Part shown: positions 42,955 to 51,805 of the stretch, one piece after another
Layout: every line of letters starts with the position of its first letter
How positions within the stretch are numbered: position 1 is the stretch's first letter
Assembly: GCF_002078015.1 (NCBI RefSeq)
Contig: NZ_LWBP01000002.1
Span: 1 to 64,000, forward strand
Direction: 5' to 3'
Source: Niastella populi
GTDB taxonomy: Bacteria > Bacteroidota > Bacteroidia > Chitinophagales > Chitinophagaceae
DNA: 64,000 nucleotides
Notes under the pieces: generated by a model
What the model saw: the letters and a program-made list of their open reading frames with translations, nothing else
Database searches by the model: none
Told to the model about the DNA's origin: nothing
Translations under genes and position numbers: made by a program

Positions 42955-44511
42955 ATGAAAAAACTACTCTACATCATAATACCTGCATTTGTGATCGCAG
43001 CTGGCGCCATTCCCTTTGCCTGTTCAAAAAAAACAGGCGGTAGAACCGATGACCTGCCGGCACTGCAACCCGGTAAAACCGATATCGATGCCGGAAGCTG
43101 GAAACCCATTCTCCTCACTTCAGCCAATGAATTTGCTGTATCGGCGCCGGTGGCCACCAACACACCGGAATACATTGCGCAGATGAACGAGATAAAAAGC
43201 TGGCAGGCGTCGTTAACCGAGGATGAAAAGAATATGGTGAAATACTGGAGCGCCGGCGCTATCCTACGCTGGAACGAGATCCTGCGCGAACTGGTAGCCA
43301 AATACAACCTGGCGCCTTACCAGAACGATGACGGCACGTATCCGGGCCCCAATGCCAATAACCCATTGGCCTACCCGCAATTTCCCTTTGCCAACCCGCC
43401 TTACGCAGCACGTGCCTACGCCTACGTAAGCGCCGCCCAGTACGATGCACTGGTAGCCGCCCACTATTATAAAAAATTATATAACCGACCGGCTCCTTAT
43501 AAGGTAAACGCCACTATTAAAACGTTGATACCACAATCAGACCTGCCATCGTATCCATCGGAAGACGCAGCCGTTATTGGCGCGGCCGTGGAAATGATGA
43601 AACTGCTATTCCCCGGCGACCAGGATTTCATTCAGCAAAAAGCGGAAGAACATAAACGTGCACGCATAATTGCCGGCGCCAATGTGCGCAGTGATCTTGA
43701 AGCCGGCGAAGCGCTGGGTAAAGCAGTAGCCCAAAAGTTCGTTACCCGGGCCCGCGGCGACCGCGCCGGGTCAGCGGCAGGTACTCAGGCCGACTGGACA
43801 AAGCTGGAAAACGATTGTATTGCCCGGGGTGAAATTCCATGGAGCAGCCTTGAAATACCTAAACGCCCGCCCATGCTTTCTGCATTCGGAAAAGTAAAAA
43901 CTTTTCTGTTTGATTCTTTAACGGCTGTTTCCCTACGCCCCGGCCCGCCGCCGCTTACCGCAAGCGCCAAAATGAAAGACGAAACGGAGGAAGTGTATAA
44001 AATCATACAGGACGATTCGCGCGATCACTACCGCATTGTGCATTTTTGGGCCGATGGCATTGGCACTTCTACCCCACCCGGTCATTGGGACGCTATAGCC
44101 GCTGAAGATTTTATTAAAAAGAATTATAGTGAAGTACGCTGGGCCCGTAATATGGCTTTACTGAACATGGCGCTGATGGATGCGGCCATTGTATGCTGGG
44201 ATGCCAAAATGTTTTATTTCAACCCGCGCCCATCGCAACTGAACCCCAAAATAAAAACACTCACCGGCGTGCCTAATTTCCCGTCCTATATTTCGGGCCA
44301 CGCAACATTCAGCAGTTCAGCCGCTGCCATTCTATCGCACATTGTTCCAGAACGCGCAATAGCATACAATGAAATGGCCCGGGAAGCAGCATTGTCGAGA
44401 TTATATGCGGGAATACACTTTCGGGCCGATTGTGAAGTGGGTTTGGAAACAGGAAAGAAAGTGGGCAACTATGCCATTCAACGGGCGCAAAACGATGGAG
44501 CAGGCAATTAA
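42955..44511 (+). CDS. PAP2/vanadium haloperoxidase-like lipoprotein, 518 aa
   Basis: Lipobox IPFACS (Cys23). It carries the full set of vanadate/phosphate-binding residues: KMFYFNPRP (K-x6-RP), FPSYISGHATFS and SRLYAGIHFRAD (SR-x5-H-x3-D). Compared with the 445-residue relative at 39410 it retains the final Asp. Oxidation of halides or phosphatase activity outside the inner membrane is likely; which is not clear from sequence. It closes a five-gene group and is followed 276 bp later by a strong terminator. Confidence 0.83.
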   Translation: MKKLLYIIIPAFVIAAGAIPFACSKKTGGRTDDLPALQPGKTDIDAGSWKPILLTSANEFAVSAPVATNTPEYIAQMNEIKSWQASLTEDEKNMVKYWSAGAILRWNEILRELVAKYNLAPYQNDDGTYPGPNANNPLAYPQFPFANPPYAARAYAYVSAAQYDALVAAHYYKKLYNRPAPYKVNATIKTLIPQSDLPSYPSEDAAVIGAAVEMMKLLFPGDQDFIQQKAEEHKRARIIAGANVRSDLEAGEALGKAVAQKFVTRARGDRAGSAAGTQADWTKLENDCIARGEIPWSSLEIPKRPPMLSAFGKVKTFLFDSLTAVSLRPGPPPLTASAKMKDETEEVYKIIQDDSRDHYRIVHFWADGIGTSTPPGHWDAIAAEDFIKKNYSEVRWARNMALLNMALMDAAIVCWDAKMFYFNPRPSQLNPKIKTLTGVPNFPSYISGHATFSSSAAAILSHIVPERAIAYNEMAREAALSRLYAGIHFRADCEVGLETGKKVGNYAIQRAQNDGAGN

Positions 44512-44787
44512 ACTAAATACCAAAAAATGACAGGTGGATGAAATTATAAAGGCGGCATTAACAATATGGCCGGCAAACAATATTTCAGAAAAACGGCCCA
44601 CCTTTTACCCAGATACCCATATTGGCCCCCCGGATGGCCGCTCACTGTACATAACCGTGGGAAGCAGGTTTTAAATGGGGCCGGGCGTAGTCGAAGGGGG
44701 AATTAAGCATTGAACGCCCTGAGGGTGAAACGCACACTAAAATGACCAACCTTTTTCAATAGCGCATAAATAGTAAGTCAAATCATC

Positions 44788-44818
44788 CCGTTCCGATTTC
44801 TATCGGAACGGTTTTTTT
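44788..44818 (+). terminator. Intrinsic terminator
   Basis: CCGTTCCGAT (44788-44797) pairs with ATCGGAACGG (44802-44811), followed by seven T. Confidence 0.9.
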
Positions 44819-44824
44819 ATTTAT

Positions 44825-44832
44825 TACATTTG
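44825..44832 (+). promoter_or_regulatory. Bacteroidota -7 promoter-like box of the trehalase gene
   Basis: TACATTTG fits TAnnTTTG; it lies 36 bp before the trehalase start, immediately after the terminator. A good -33 box was not identified. Confidence 0.5.
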
Positions 44833-44867
44833 ATTCCGGAAACCCCTGATAATTAAATGTAGTAAGG

Positions 44868-46445
44868 ATGAAAAAACTGTTCCTGTGTTTACTGGTAAGC
44901 TGGCAGTTTGTTAGTACGATTGCTCAACCACCTGCCACCCCCGACAAGATCTATGGCGAATTATTCCGCGATGTGCAGCTAAGCAAGGTATTTCCCGATG
45001 GAAAAACGTTCGTTGATTGCGTTCCCAAAAGGAACCCCAAACATATTGTTGCCGACTACCTGCAACAGAAAGGCGCTGCCAAATTCGATCTGCAACAATT
45101 TGTGCAGAACAATTTTGAACTGCCGCCCCCGCCGCCGCAGTTCAACTACATAACGCAGGAAAAAGACGTGACCGCCCATATCAAAAACCTTTGGGCCGTG
45201 CTGCGCCGCGACCCCGATACCGTTGTTATCGGCAGTTCTTTGCTGGCATTGCCGAACCCCTATATAGTTCCGGGAGGCCGCTTTCGCGAGATCTATTACT
45301 GGGATTCCTATTTCACCATGCTGGGGCTGCAGGCAAGCGGCGAAGGGGAGCTGATGGAGAACATGATAAAGAACTTTGCCTGGATGATCGAGATCTACGG
45401 CCATATCCCTAACGGTAACAGAAGTTATTATCTCAGCCGCTCACAACCACCCTTCTTTGCACTGATGGTCGATCTGCTTGCCGATATCAAAGGCGATTCC
45501 ATACTGCTAACGTATATGCCTGCGCTGGAAAAGGAATACGAATTCTGGATGGATGGCTCAGCTAAATTAAAAACCGGCCAGGCATTCAGGCGGGTGGTAA
45601 AGCTGAACGATACCCTGGTATTGAACCGCTATTGGGATGATTATGCTTTTCCCCGCCAGGAAAGCTATAAGGAAGATGTGGAAACCGCACAACGTTCGGG
45701 CCGCAATAAAAAAGAAATGTACACGCATTTGCGCGCCGGCGCCGAAAGCGGTATCGATTTCAGCAGCCGCTGGTTCAAAGATAAAAAGAGCCTCACCAGT
45801 ATCAACGTTACCGATATGGTACCCGTTGACCTCAACAGTTTATTGTATTTTCTCGAAACCGTGCTTTCTCAGGCCAAATTCATTGCGCACGACAGCAAGG
45901 CTTCGGCCGACTATGCGCGGAAGGCTGAAAGAAGAAGACTGGCCATTGATAAATATTGCTGGAACAAAACCCTGAAATATTACACCGATTATAATTTCCG
46001 CACCCGCAAGACCTCGGACATCGTAACCCCGGCTGGCATGTACCCGTTCTGCGTTTTCACCAGAAACCCCGATTATATGAGCCTGCTGGCACGGCAGGCT
46101 GCTGAACAGGTAAAATCAAAACTGTTACAACCGGGCGGCGTAACGGCTTCTCCATTCAATACCGGCCAGCAATGGGATGCCCCCAATGGATGGGCGCCCC
46201 TGGAATGGATGACCATTTGGGGACTCGATCGTTGCGGACAGCGGGAACTGGCGCGCGATATTGCCGAGCGCTGGGTAAAACTGAATGTGGATGTGTATAA
46301 ACGCACCGGCAAACTGATGGAGAAATATAATGTAGTTGACCTTAACGCGGAAGCCGGCGGCGGCGAATACCCCGGTCAGGATGGCTTCGGCTGGACGAAC
46401 GGGGTGCTGCTGGCCCTGATCAATAAATATGGGTTGCCGAAGTAG
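44868..46445 (+). CDS. treA: Periplasmic trehalase (GH37), 525 aa
   Basis: Hydrolyses trehalose to two glucose. The signal peptide (MKKLFLCLLVSWQFVSTIAQ) puts it in the periplasm. Family signatures visible: PGGRFREIYYWDSYF (about residues 138-152), the middle SGIDFSSRW segment, and QWDAPNGWAPLEWMTI near the C terminus. Length fits bacterial GH37 enzymes. A single gene with its own promoter-like box. Confidence 0.93.
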   Translation: MKKLFLCLLVSWQFVSTIAQPPATPDKIYGELFRDVQLSKVFPDGKTFVDCVPKRNPKHIVADYLQQKGAAKFDLQQFVQNNFELPPPPPQFNYITQEKDVTAHIKNLWAVLRRDPDTVVIGSSLLALPNPYIVPGGRFREIYYWDSYFTMLGLQASGEGELMENMIKNFAWMIEIYGHIPNGNRSYYLSRSQPPFFALMVDLLADIKGDSILLTYMPALEKEYEFWMDGSAKLKTGQAFRRVVKLNDTLVLNRYWDDYAFPRQESYKEDVETAQRSGRNKKEMYTHLRAGAESGIDFSSRWFKDKKSLTSINVTDMVPVDLNSLLYFLETVLSQAKFIAHDSKASADYARKAERRRLAIDKYCWNKTLKYYTDYNFRTRKTSDIVTPAGMYPFCVFTRNPDYMSLLARQAAEQVKSKLLQPGGVTASPFNTGQQWDAPNGWAPLEWMTIWGLDRCGQRELARDIAERWVKLNVDVYKRTGKLMEKYNVVDLNAEAGGGEYPGQDGFGWTNGVLLALINKYGLPK

Positions 46446-46632
46446 GTGAATGGTCAATGGTCAATGGTCAATGGCTCGCGATTATTCAGGTTTAATTACG
46501 CCCCTGCGCCGCCCGAATTTCGAGCCGATTGCCGACATACGCCGCGCTGAGGTTTGCCGCTTCACATTTGCCGGTTGTCGATTGTATTTCACCAGCTCAT
46601 TAGCAAATTAGCTAATTGTCACATTAACGATT

Positions 46633-46640
46633 TACTTTTG
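46633..46640 (+). promoter_or_regulatory. Promoter-like box of the beta-lactamase gene
   Basis: TACTTTTG fits TAnnTTTG and lies 16 bp before the ATG at 46656, with a TTG at 46616 as a weak upstream element. Confidence 0.45.
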
Positions 46641-46655
46641 CGCCAAATTTCCTCT

Positions 46656-47477
46656 ATGCTTAAATGGATTACCGGAAGCCTGTTTGTTATTCTCGTTTTT
46701 GCCTGCTCACCCAATAATGTTACAGTTGATAACAGCCTGAAAAAATATTTCGATAAATATAAAGTTTCCGGCTGCTTTGGCCTTTTCGATAACGGACAGG
46801 GAAGTTTTACCATTTATAACCTGCCCCGGTATAGCGACAGCACCTATACGCCTGCCTCTACTTTCAAGATCGTTAACTCACTTATTGGCCTGGAAACAGG
46901 GATGGTAAACGATACCAATACCGTATTGAAATGGGACAGCGTGCAACGCCAGCGCACTGAGTGCAACCGCGACATGACCATGTGGGATGCCTTCCGCATT
47001 TCCTGTCCGCCATGGTACCAGGAGCTGGCCCGCCGTATCGGTAAAGAAAAAATGCAGCACTGGCTCGATACCCTCGGCTACTCGCGCCGCTACGATACAT
47101 TTCAAATAAAAAACAATCTCGATACCTTCTGGCTCGATAACACTGCCAAAGTAACCGCCGATGAGCAATTGGGACTGGTGAAGAAATTATACTTCGATCA
47201 ACTGCCTTTTCAGAAAAGGACCCAACGCATTGTACGCAGCATGATGCTGTGGGAAAACAACAGCAATTACAAACTGAGCTATAAAACCGGCTGGAACACT
47301 ACCGACAAAGGCAATCAACTTGGCTGGCTTATCGGCTGGATAGAAGAGAATAATCACCCATACTTCTTCTCATTACAGGTTGAAAGCCCCGATCCGAATG
47401 TGGATTTTAAAACCATCAGAATAAACATGTTGAAGGAGATCCTGAAAAGTTATGGCTTTTTTGAAGGAAAGAAGTAG
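46656..47477 (+). CDS. Class D (OXA-like) beta-lactamase, lipoprotein, 273 aa
   Basis: Serine beta-lactamase. The start at 46656 (MLKWITGSLFVILVFACS) is chosen over an upstream frame because it begins a lipobox signal peptide (Cys17). Motif 1 is PASTFKI with the catalytic Ser-x-x-Lys; the KTG motif is in YKTGWN; LDTFWLDNTAKVTADEQ and LPFQKRTQ are typical. The SxV motif reads SCPPWYQELARRIG (Pro in place of Val), and the YGN motif reads YSRRYDT. Possible substrates are penicillins, unproven. It lies alone. Confidence 0.88.
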   Translation: MLKWITGSLFVILVFACSPNNVTVDNSLKKYFDKYKVSGCFGLFDNGQGSFTIYNLPRYSDSTYTPASTFKIVNSLIGLETGMVNDTNTVLKWDSVQRQRTECNRDMTMWDAFRISCPPWYQELARRIGKEKMQHWLDTLGYSRRYDTFQIKNNLDTFWLDNTAKVTADEQLGLVKKLYFDQLPFQKRTQRIVRSMMLWENNSNYKLSYKTGWNTTDKGNQLGWLIGWIEENNHPYFFSLQVESPDPNVDFKTIRINMLKEILKSYGFFEGKK

Positions 47478-47782
47478 GTTAATTTGCTAATGTGATAATG
47501 AATACAATTTGAACGGCTGGGTACTTGCCGGCTGCCGAATATATAAAATTTAATACCTTACAAATGCCTGCCCGCCGTCGCATATGCTCCGGCGGGCTTT
47601 CGTTTTGAGTCCGGTTCTCTACCCTTGTCAACCTGGCAACCCCCGTCAACTAATCAATTGGTATAACCCCCACGTATTTTAACTATGAAAATCGGTCATA
47701 AGTGCTTAATTTGTAACGAATATTAATTTGGTTTAATTCTTGCACTCCCATTAGCACATTAGCAAATCAGCACATTAGCACA
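47478..47782. other. Intergenic region upstream of batB
   Basis: Holds an intrinsic terminator at 47570-47606 and, at 47751-47784, four ATTAGCACATT-like words just before the batB start. No gene seen. Confidence 0.55.
47570..47606 (+). terminator. Intrinsic terminator after the beta-lactamase region
   Basis: GCCCGCCG (47570-47577) pairs with CGGCGGGC (47590-47597), followed by TTTCGTTTT. Confidence 0.75.
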
Positions 47783-48784
47783 TTGAATTTCCGTTTCCAA
47801 CATATCGAATACCTCGTCGCCCTGGCCACTATCCCGCTGATAGTTGTTCTGTACTTCCAGTTAATGTACTGGAAAAAGAACACCGTTAAAAAGATCGGAG
47901 ACGCAAAGCTGGTGCAGGCGCTTATAGCCAACTATTCGCCCATCAACTTTCTGCTCAAATTTATATTCTTCGCCCTGGCGCTGGCAGCCGTTATTGTGGC
48001 TTCCGCCAATTTGCAAAAACCGGGCGCCAGGGACAATGTACAACGCAAAGGTGTAGATGTGGTGATCGCCATGGATGTAAGTAAAAGCATGCTGGCTGAA
48101 GATATAAAACCCAACCGGTTAGAACGGGCCCGTCAGCTCGTATATAAACTGATTGACCAGTTACCGAACGACCGTGTGGGCCTGGTGCTTTTTGCAGGAA
48201 GGGCCTATTTGCAAATGCCGCTTACCACCGACCACGGCGCCGCCCGTATGTATATTCAACAGGCTGGTCCCGAAGTAGTGCCAACCCAGGGCACCATAAT
48301 TTCAGAAGCTTTACGCGCCGGTAATTCGGCATTCAATAGCAAGGAGAGAAAATTCAAATCTATAGTTTTGATCACCGATGGTGAAGACCATGACCCGCAG
48401 GCCGTGCCGCTGGCGCAACAACTGGCCGAAGATGGCGTCATGATCAATAGCGTTGGTATTGGCTCGGCAGAAGGTGCGCCTATTATGGACCCTGCTACCA
48501 ACGAATACAAAAAAGACGAAAACGGCAATACCGTAGTATCGCGGCTGAACGAAACCGAATTGCAGCAACTGGCCGGTGCTACCAAGGGCATTTATGTAAA
48601 ACTGAATGATGTAGATGATGCGGTGAATGCCATCACCAAACAGTTAAGCACCATTGAATCAACTGTCCTCGATGATAATGCCTTCAGAGATTACAAAAGT
48701 TATTTCCAGTGGTTTCTGGTAATTGCCTTTGTTTTCCTGATGGCAGAATTCTTTTTACCTGAACGGAAATGGAAAGCAGCGTGA
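47783..48784 (+). CDS. batB: BatB-like von Willebrand factor A protein, 333 aa
   Basis: Inner-membrane protein with two N-terminal helices (about 10-26 and 56-73), a VWA domain with MIDAS DVSKS (about residue 97) and a C-terminal helix (about 306-325). The start is a TTG at 47783 (MNFRFQHIEYL), needed to include the first helix. Bat proteins act with BatC-E and MoxR in stress tolerance of several bacteria. batA and the MoxR/DUF58 genes are not next to it. It overlaps batC by 16 bp. Confidence 0.85.
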   Translation: MNFRFQHIEYLVALATIPLIVVLYFQLMYWKKNTVKKIGDAKLVQALIANYSPINFLLKFIFFALALAAVIVASANLQKPGARDNVQRKGVDVVIAMDVSKSMLAEDIKPNRLERARQLVYKLIDQLPNDRVGLVLFAGRAYLQMPLTTDHGAARMYIQQAGPEVVPTQGTIISEALRAGNSAFNSKERKFKSIVLITDGEDHDPQAVPLAQQLAEDGVMINSVGIGSAEGAPIMDPATNEYKKDENGNTVVSRLNETELQQLAGATKGIYVKLNDVDDAVNAITKQLSTIESTVLDDNAFRDYKSYFQWFLVIAFVFLMAEFFLPERKWKAA

Positions 48785-49410
48785 CAAACCCGATCAACAT
48801 ATTATGGCTGATGCCATTGTTCCTTGCATTGCCCGCTGTGGTAAAGGCACAGGATGAAAATGCGGCTATCCGCGAAGGCAACAAGCTGTATCACGAACGG
48901 CAGTTCGATAAAGCGTTGCCCGCATATCAGAAAGCGATTGAGCAGAACCCGCAAAGTTCAACCGCCCGCCTTAACCTGGCCAATGCCCGCTACCGCACCG
49001 GCAACCTGCCCGATGCGGAAAAATCGTTCGATGAACTGATAGAAAAAACAAATGACAGGAATTATAAAGTAAAAGGTTATTACAACAAAGGAGTAACCTT
49101 AACCAAACAAAAAAAGCTGCAGGAAAGCATCGATGCTTATAAGCAAACCTTAAAACTCGATCCAACCGATGAAGATGCCCGGTTCAACCTGCAAAAAGCG
49201 TTAACCGAATTGAAACGACAAAACCAGGGCAAACAGCAAAAACAACCGCAACAAAAACAGCAGCAGAAAAAACAGCCTCAACAGAACAAGCTCGATAAAA
49301 GAAAGATTGAACAATACCTGAAATCGCTTGAGCAAAAAGAACAGGAAGTGCAGCGGAAAATACAACAAAACCGCTCCCGTTCCGTAACGCAGCCGGAGAA
49401 GGACTGGTAG
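48769..49410 (+). CDS. batC: BatC-like TPR protein, 213 aa
   Basis: N-terminal signal-like helix (INILWLMPLFLALPAVVKA) then three tetratricopeptide repeats (about residues 29-152: NKLYHERQFDKALPAYQKAIE, LANARYRTGNLPDAEKSFDEL, KGVTLTKQKKLQESIDAYKQ). The rest is a Gln/Lys-rich linker and a helical tail. It starts inside the last 16 bp of batB, showing coupled translation. BatC interacts with BatB in other species. Confidence 0.82.
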   Translation: MESSVTNPINILWLMPLFLALPAVVKAQDENAAIREGNKLYHERQFDKALPAYQKAIEQNPQSSTARLNLANARYRTGNLPDAEKSFDELIEKTNDRNYKVKGYYNKGVTLTKQKKLQESIDAYKQTLKLDPTDEDARFNLQKALTELKRQNQGKQQKQPQQKQQQKKQPQQNKLDKRKIEQYLKSLEQKEQEVQRKIQQNRSRSVTQPEKDW

Positions 49411-49456
49411 AAGTTATAAGTTATAAGTTATAAGTTTTAAGTGATAAGTTTTAAGG
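49411..49456. repeat. AT-rich tandem repeat after batC
   Basis: AAGTTATAAGTTATAAG-like units of 7-8 bp, about five copies with drift. No function suggested. Confidence 0.7.
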
Positions 49457-49642
49457 TTGGGGTTCGGGGTAATATTTAAATTAGTCTTCCCTTCAATTGT
49501 TCTTCACGCTTTAACTGCGGACATATTTACCTTCAACAGGCCCCTGTTAACCTGTCAAATTATTCCTCCTGCTGCATTAACCCTTCAACACCAGACTTTT
49601 ACCGTACTTATTAGTTAACACTTACTACTTATTACTTTATCG
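49457..49642. other. Intergenic region upstream of ispG
   Basis: About 185 bases, AT-rich with no gene found. It leads to a promoter-like box at 49643-49650. Confidence 0.5.
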
Positions 49643-49650
49643 TAATTTTG
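49643..49650 (+). promoter_or_regulatory. Promoter-like box of ispG
   Basis: TAATTTTG fits TAnnTTTG, 57 bp before the ATG at 49707. Confidence 0.5.
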
Positions 49651-49706
49651 CAGACATTTTGCCGTTTTAACCGGCAATTACCAATCTTAAAATCATTAGC
49701 AATACA

Positions 49707-51692
49707 ATGCAGCTTTACTGCGACTCATTGACCGAATATAAAAGACTGACAACCCGCGAAGTACGAATTGGCGACCTGCTGCTGGGCAACTTCAATCCTA
49801 TTCGGGTGCAAACCATGACCACCACCGATACCATGGACACCCTGGCTACCGTAGAGCAAAGCATCCGTTGTATAGAAGCAGGCGCAGAAATGGTGCGCAT
49901 TACCGCACCCAGCAAAAAAGAAGCGGAAAACTTACTCAACATAAAGAACGAACTGCAAAAAAGAGGTTATAAAACGCCGCTTATTGCAGATATCCATTTC
50001 ACACCCAACGCCGCTGAAATAGCAGCCCGCATCATTGAGAAAGTGCGGGTAAACCCGGGCAATTATGTTGACAAAAAGAAATTTGAACAAATAGATTATA
50101 CCGATGCGGAATATGCCGAAGAGATCGACCGCATTCGCGAACGGTTTTCCCCGCTCGTTAAGATCTGTAAAGAATATGGCACCGCCATGCGTATTGGCAC
50201 CAATCACGGTTCGCTCAGCGACCGTATAATGAGCCGTTATGGCGATACGCCTATGGGCATGGTTGAAAGCGCCATGGAATTCCTTCGCATAGCACGCAAC
50301 GAAAGCTATCATAATATTGTACTGAGCATGAAGGCCAGCAATCCGCAGGTAATGGTGCAGGCCTACCGGTTACTGGTGAATGTAATGATGGATGAATTTA
50401 ATGAATGCTATCCATTGCACCTCGGCGTAACGGAAGCCGGCGATGGCGAAGATGGAAGAATAAAATCGGCCATCGGTATCGGCACCCTGCTCGAAGATGG
50501 CATCGGCGATACCATCCGCGTGTCGTTAACGGAAGATCCTGAATTCGAGATCCCGGTTTGCCGCGATCTTGTAAAACGATACACTTCGCGCGAAACAGCA
50601 ATAAAGGAAACTATACCCGCCATTACAAAAGTTCCGTTTTCACCGTTTGAATATACCAAACGGAATACCAACACCGTTTCAAACATCGGTGGCAAACAGG
50701 TACCGGTAGTTGTTGCCGATTTTATGAAAGCGGCAACCATTCGCCATGAAGACCTGCAGGCCATTGGTTATACCTATAATACCGGAACTGATAAATTCAC
50801 TATAGCAGATGCTGCTGCCGATTATATTTACACCGGCAAAAAGCTGCTCGACTTTCCCTTACCCGGCACGCTGAAAGTTATTTGCGATCATAGCACCTGG
50901 CTGAATGCGCCTGATAAAGAAAAATATTACCCGTTATTCCAGTCGACAGAATACCTCAAAAGCACCGATCGTTCGGGAGTGCTGAACTTTGTGGCCGCTG
51001 ATGTAAATGAACCGGCTTCTCTGGAGTTACTCCAGGCTATTCGAAAAGACAAAACCATAGTGCTGTGTTTGTATTCTTCGAACGCACATGCCATGCCATC
51101 GGTACGCCGTTACATTATAGAGTTAATGAACCAGGGCATCAACTGCCCGGTAATACTGGCGGTGGAAAGCGAGGATACTACCATCGATGAACAGCTGATC
51201 CACTTTTCAACCGATAGCGGCGCGCTGCTGCTCGATGGAATGGGTGATGGAATTTGGCTTATGAATGAACCAGAAAAGATCCGGAACCAGCAAGTGAGCG
51301 GCCGTACGTACCTCGAAACAAAGAACAATCACCAGTTCATCAATAATACTTCCTTCTCTATATTACAGGCTACCCGTACGCGTATTTCGAAAACCGAATA
51401 TATCAGTTGCCCTTCGTGCGGCCGAACCCTGTTCGACCTGCAGGAAACCACGGCGAAGATCCGTTCGGTGACCCATCACCTGAAAGGCGTAAAGATCGCC
51501 ATTATGGGATGTATAGTGAACGGTCCCGGCGAAATGGCCGATGCCGATTTTGGTTACGTAGGCAGCGGCCCGGGTAAGATCACTTTATATAAAGGAAAAG
51601 AAATTGTGAAACGAAATGTTGACAGCGCCATTGCTGTTGAAGAATTGATTAATTTGTTGAAGGAAAATAATGCGTGGATTGAGAAAGCCTAG
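49707..51692 (+). CDS. ispG: 4-hydroxy-3-methylbut-2-enyl-diphosphate synthase IspG, long form, 661 aa
   Basis: Reduces methylerythritol cyclodiphosphate in the MEP isoprenoid pathway with an Fe-S cluster. The N-terminal barrel (GDLLLGNFNPIRVQTMTTTDT, TAPSKKEAENL, GTNHGSLSDRIM) and the C-terminal cluster-binding part with CPSCGRT and IMGCIVNGPGE are clear. At 661 residues it has the extra central domain of Bacteroidota and plant enzymes; E. coli IspG has 372. Single gene with repeated words after its stop. Confidence 0.95.
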   Translation: MQLYCDSLTEYKRLTTREVRIGDLLLGNFNPIRVQTMTTTDTMDTLATVEQSIRCIEAGAEMVRITAPSKKEAENLLNIKNELQKRGYKTPLIADIHFTPNAAEIAARIIEKVRVNPGNYVDKKKFEQIDYTDAEYAEEIDRIRERFSPLVKICKEYGTAMRIGTNHGSLSDRIMSRYGDTPMGMVESAMEFLRIARNESYHNIVLSMKASNPQVMVQAYRLLVNVMMDEFNECYPLHLGVTEAGDGEDGRIKSAIGIGTLLEDGIGDTIRVSLTEDPEFEIPVCRDLVKRYTSRETAIKETIPAITKVPFSPFEYTKRNTNTVSNIGGKQVPVVVADFMKAATIRHEDLQAIGYTYNTGTDKFTIADAAADYIYTGKKLLDFPLPGTLKVICDHSTWLNAPDKEKYYPLFQSTEYLKSTDRSGVLNFVAADVNEPASLELLQAIRKDKTIVLCLYSSNAHAMPSVRRYIIELMNQGINCPVILAVESEDTTIDEQLIHFSTDSGALLLDGMGDGIWLMNEPEKIRNQQVSGRTYLETKNNHQFINNTSFSILQATRTRISKTEYISCPSCGRTLFDLQETTAKIRSVTHHLKGVKIAIMGCIVNGPGEMADADFGYVGSGPGKITLYKGKEIVKRNVDSAIAVEELINLLKENNAWIEKA

Positions 51693-51762
51693 CTTAAAGC
51701 CATAAGCCTTAAGCTGTAAGCAAATACCGAATTAAAAGCTTACGGCTTAAAGCTTACAGCCT
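51691..51762. repeat. Palindromic words after ispG
   Basis: Repeats of AGCTTAAAGC and GCTTACGGC in both orientations; arms can pair as a hairpin. Possible terminator without a T-run. Confidence 0.5.
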
Positions 51763-51805
51763 CCAACAAAGATATCAAAATTCAAAACTTACAACCAAAG
51801 TTGCA

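Larger units (their letters stand above)
44512..44867. other. Intergenic region between operon end and trehalase gene
   Basis: About 360 bases without a gene. It contains the terminator at 44788-44818 and a promoter-like box at 44825-44832. Nothing else was recognised in 44512-44787. Confidence 0.6.

Noticed and set aside
49411-49456. Possible CRISPR array
   Set aside because: Units are 7-8 bp tandem AT-rich repeats without spacers, and no cas gene is nearby.
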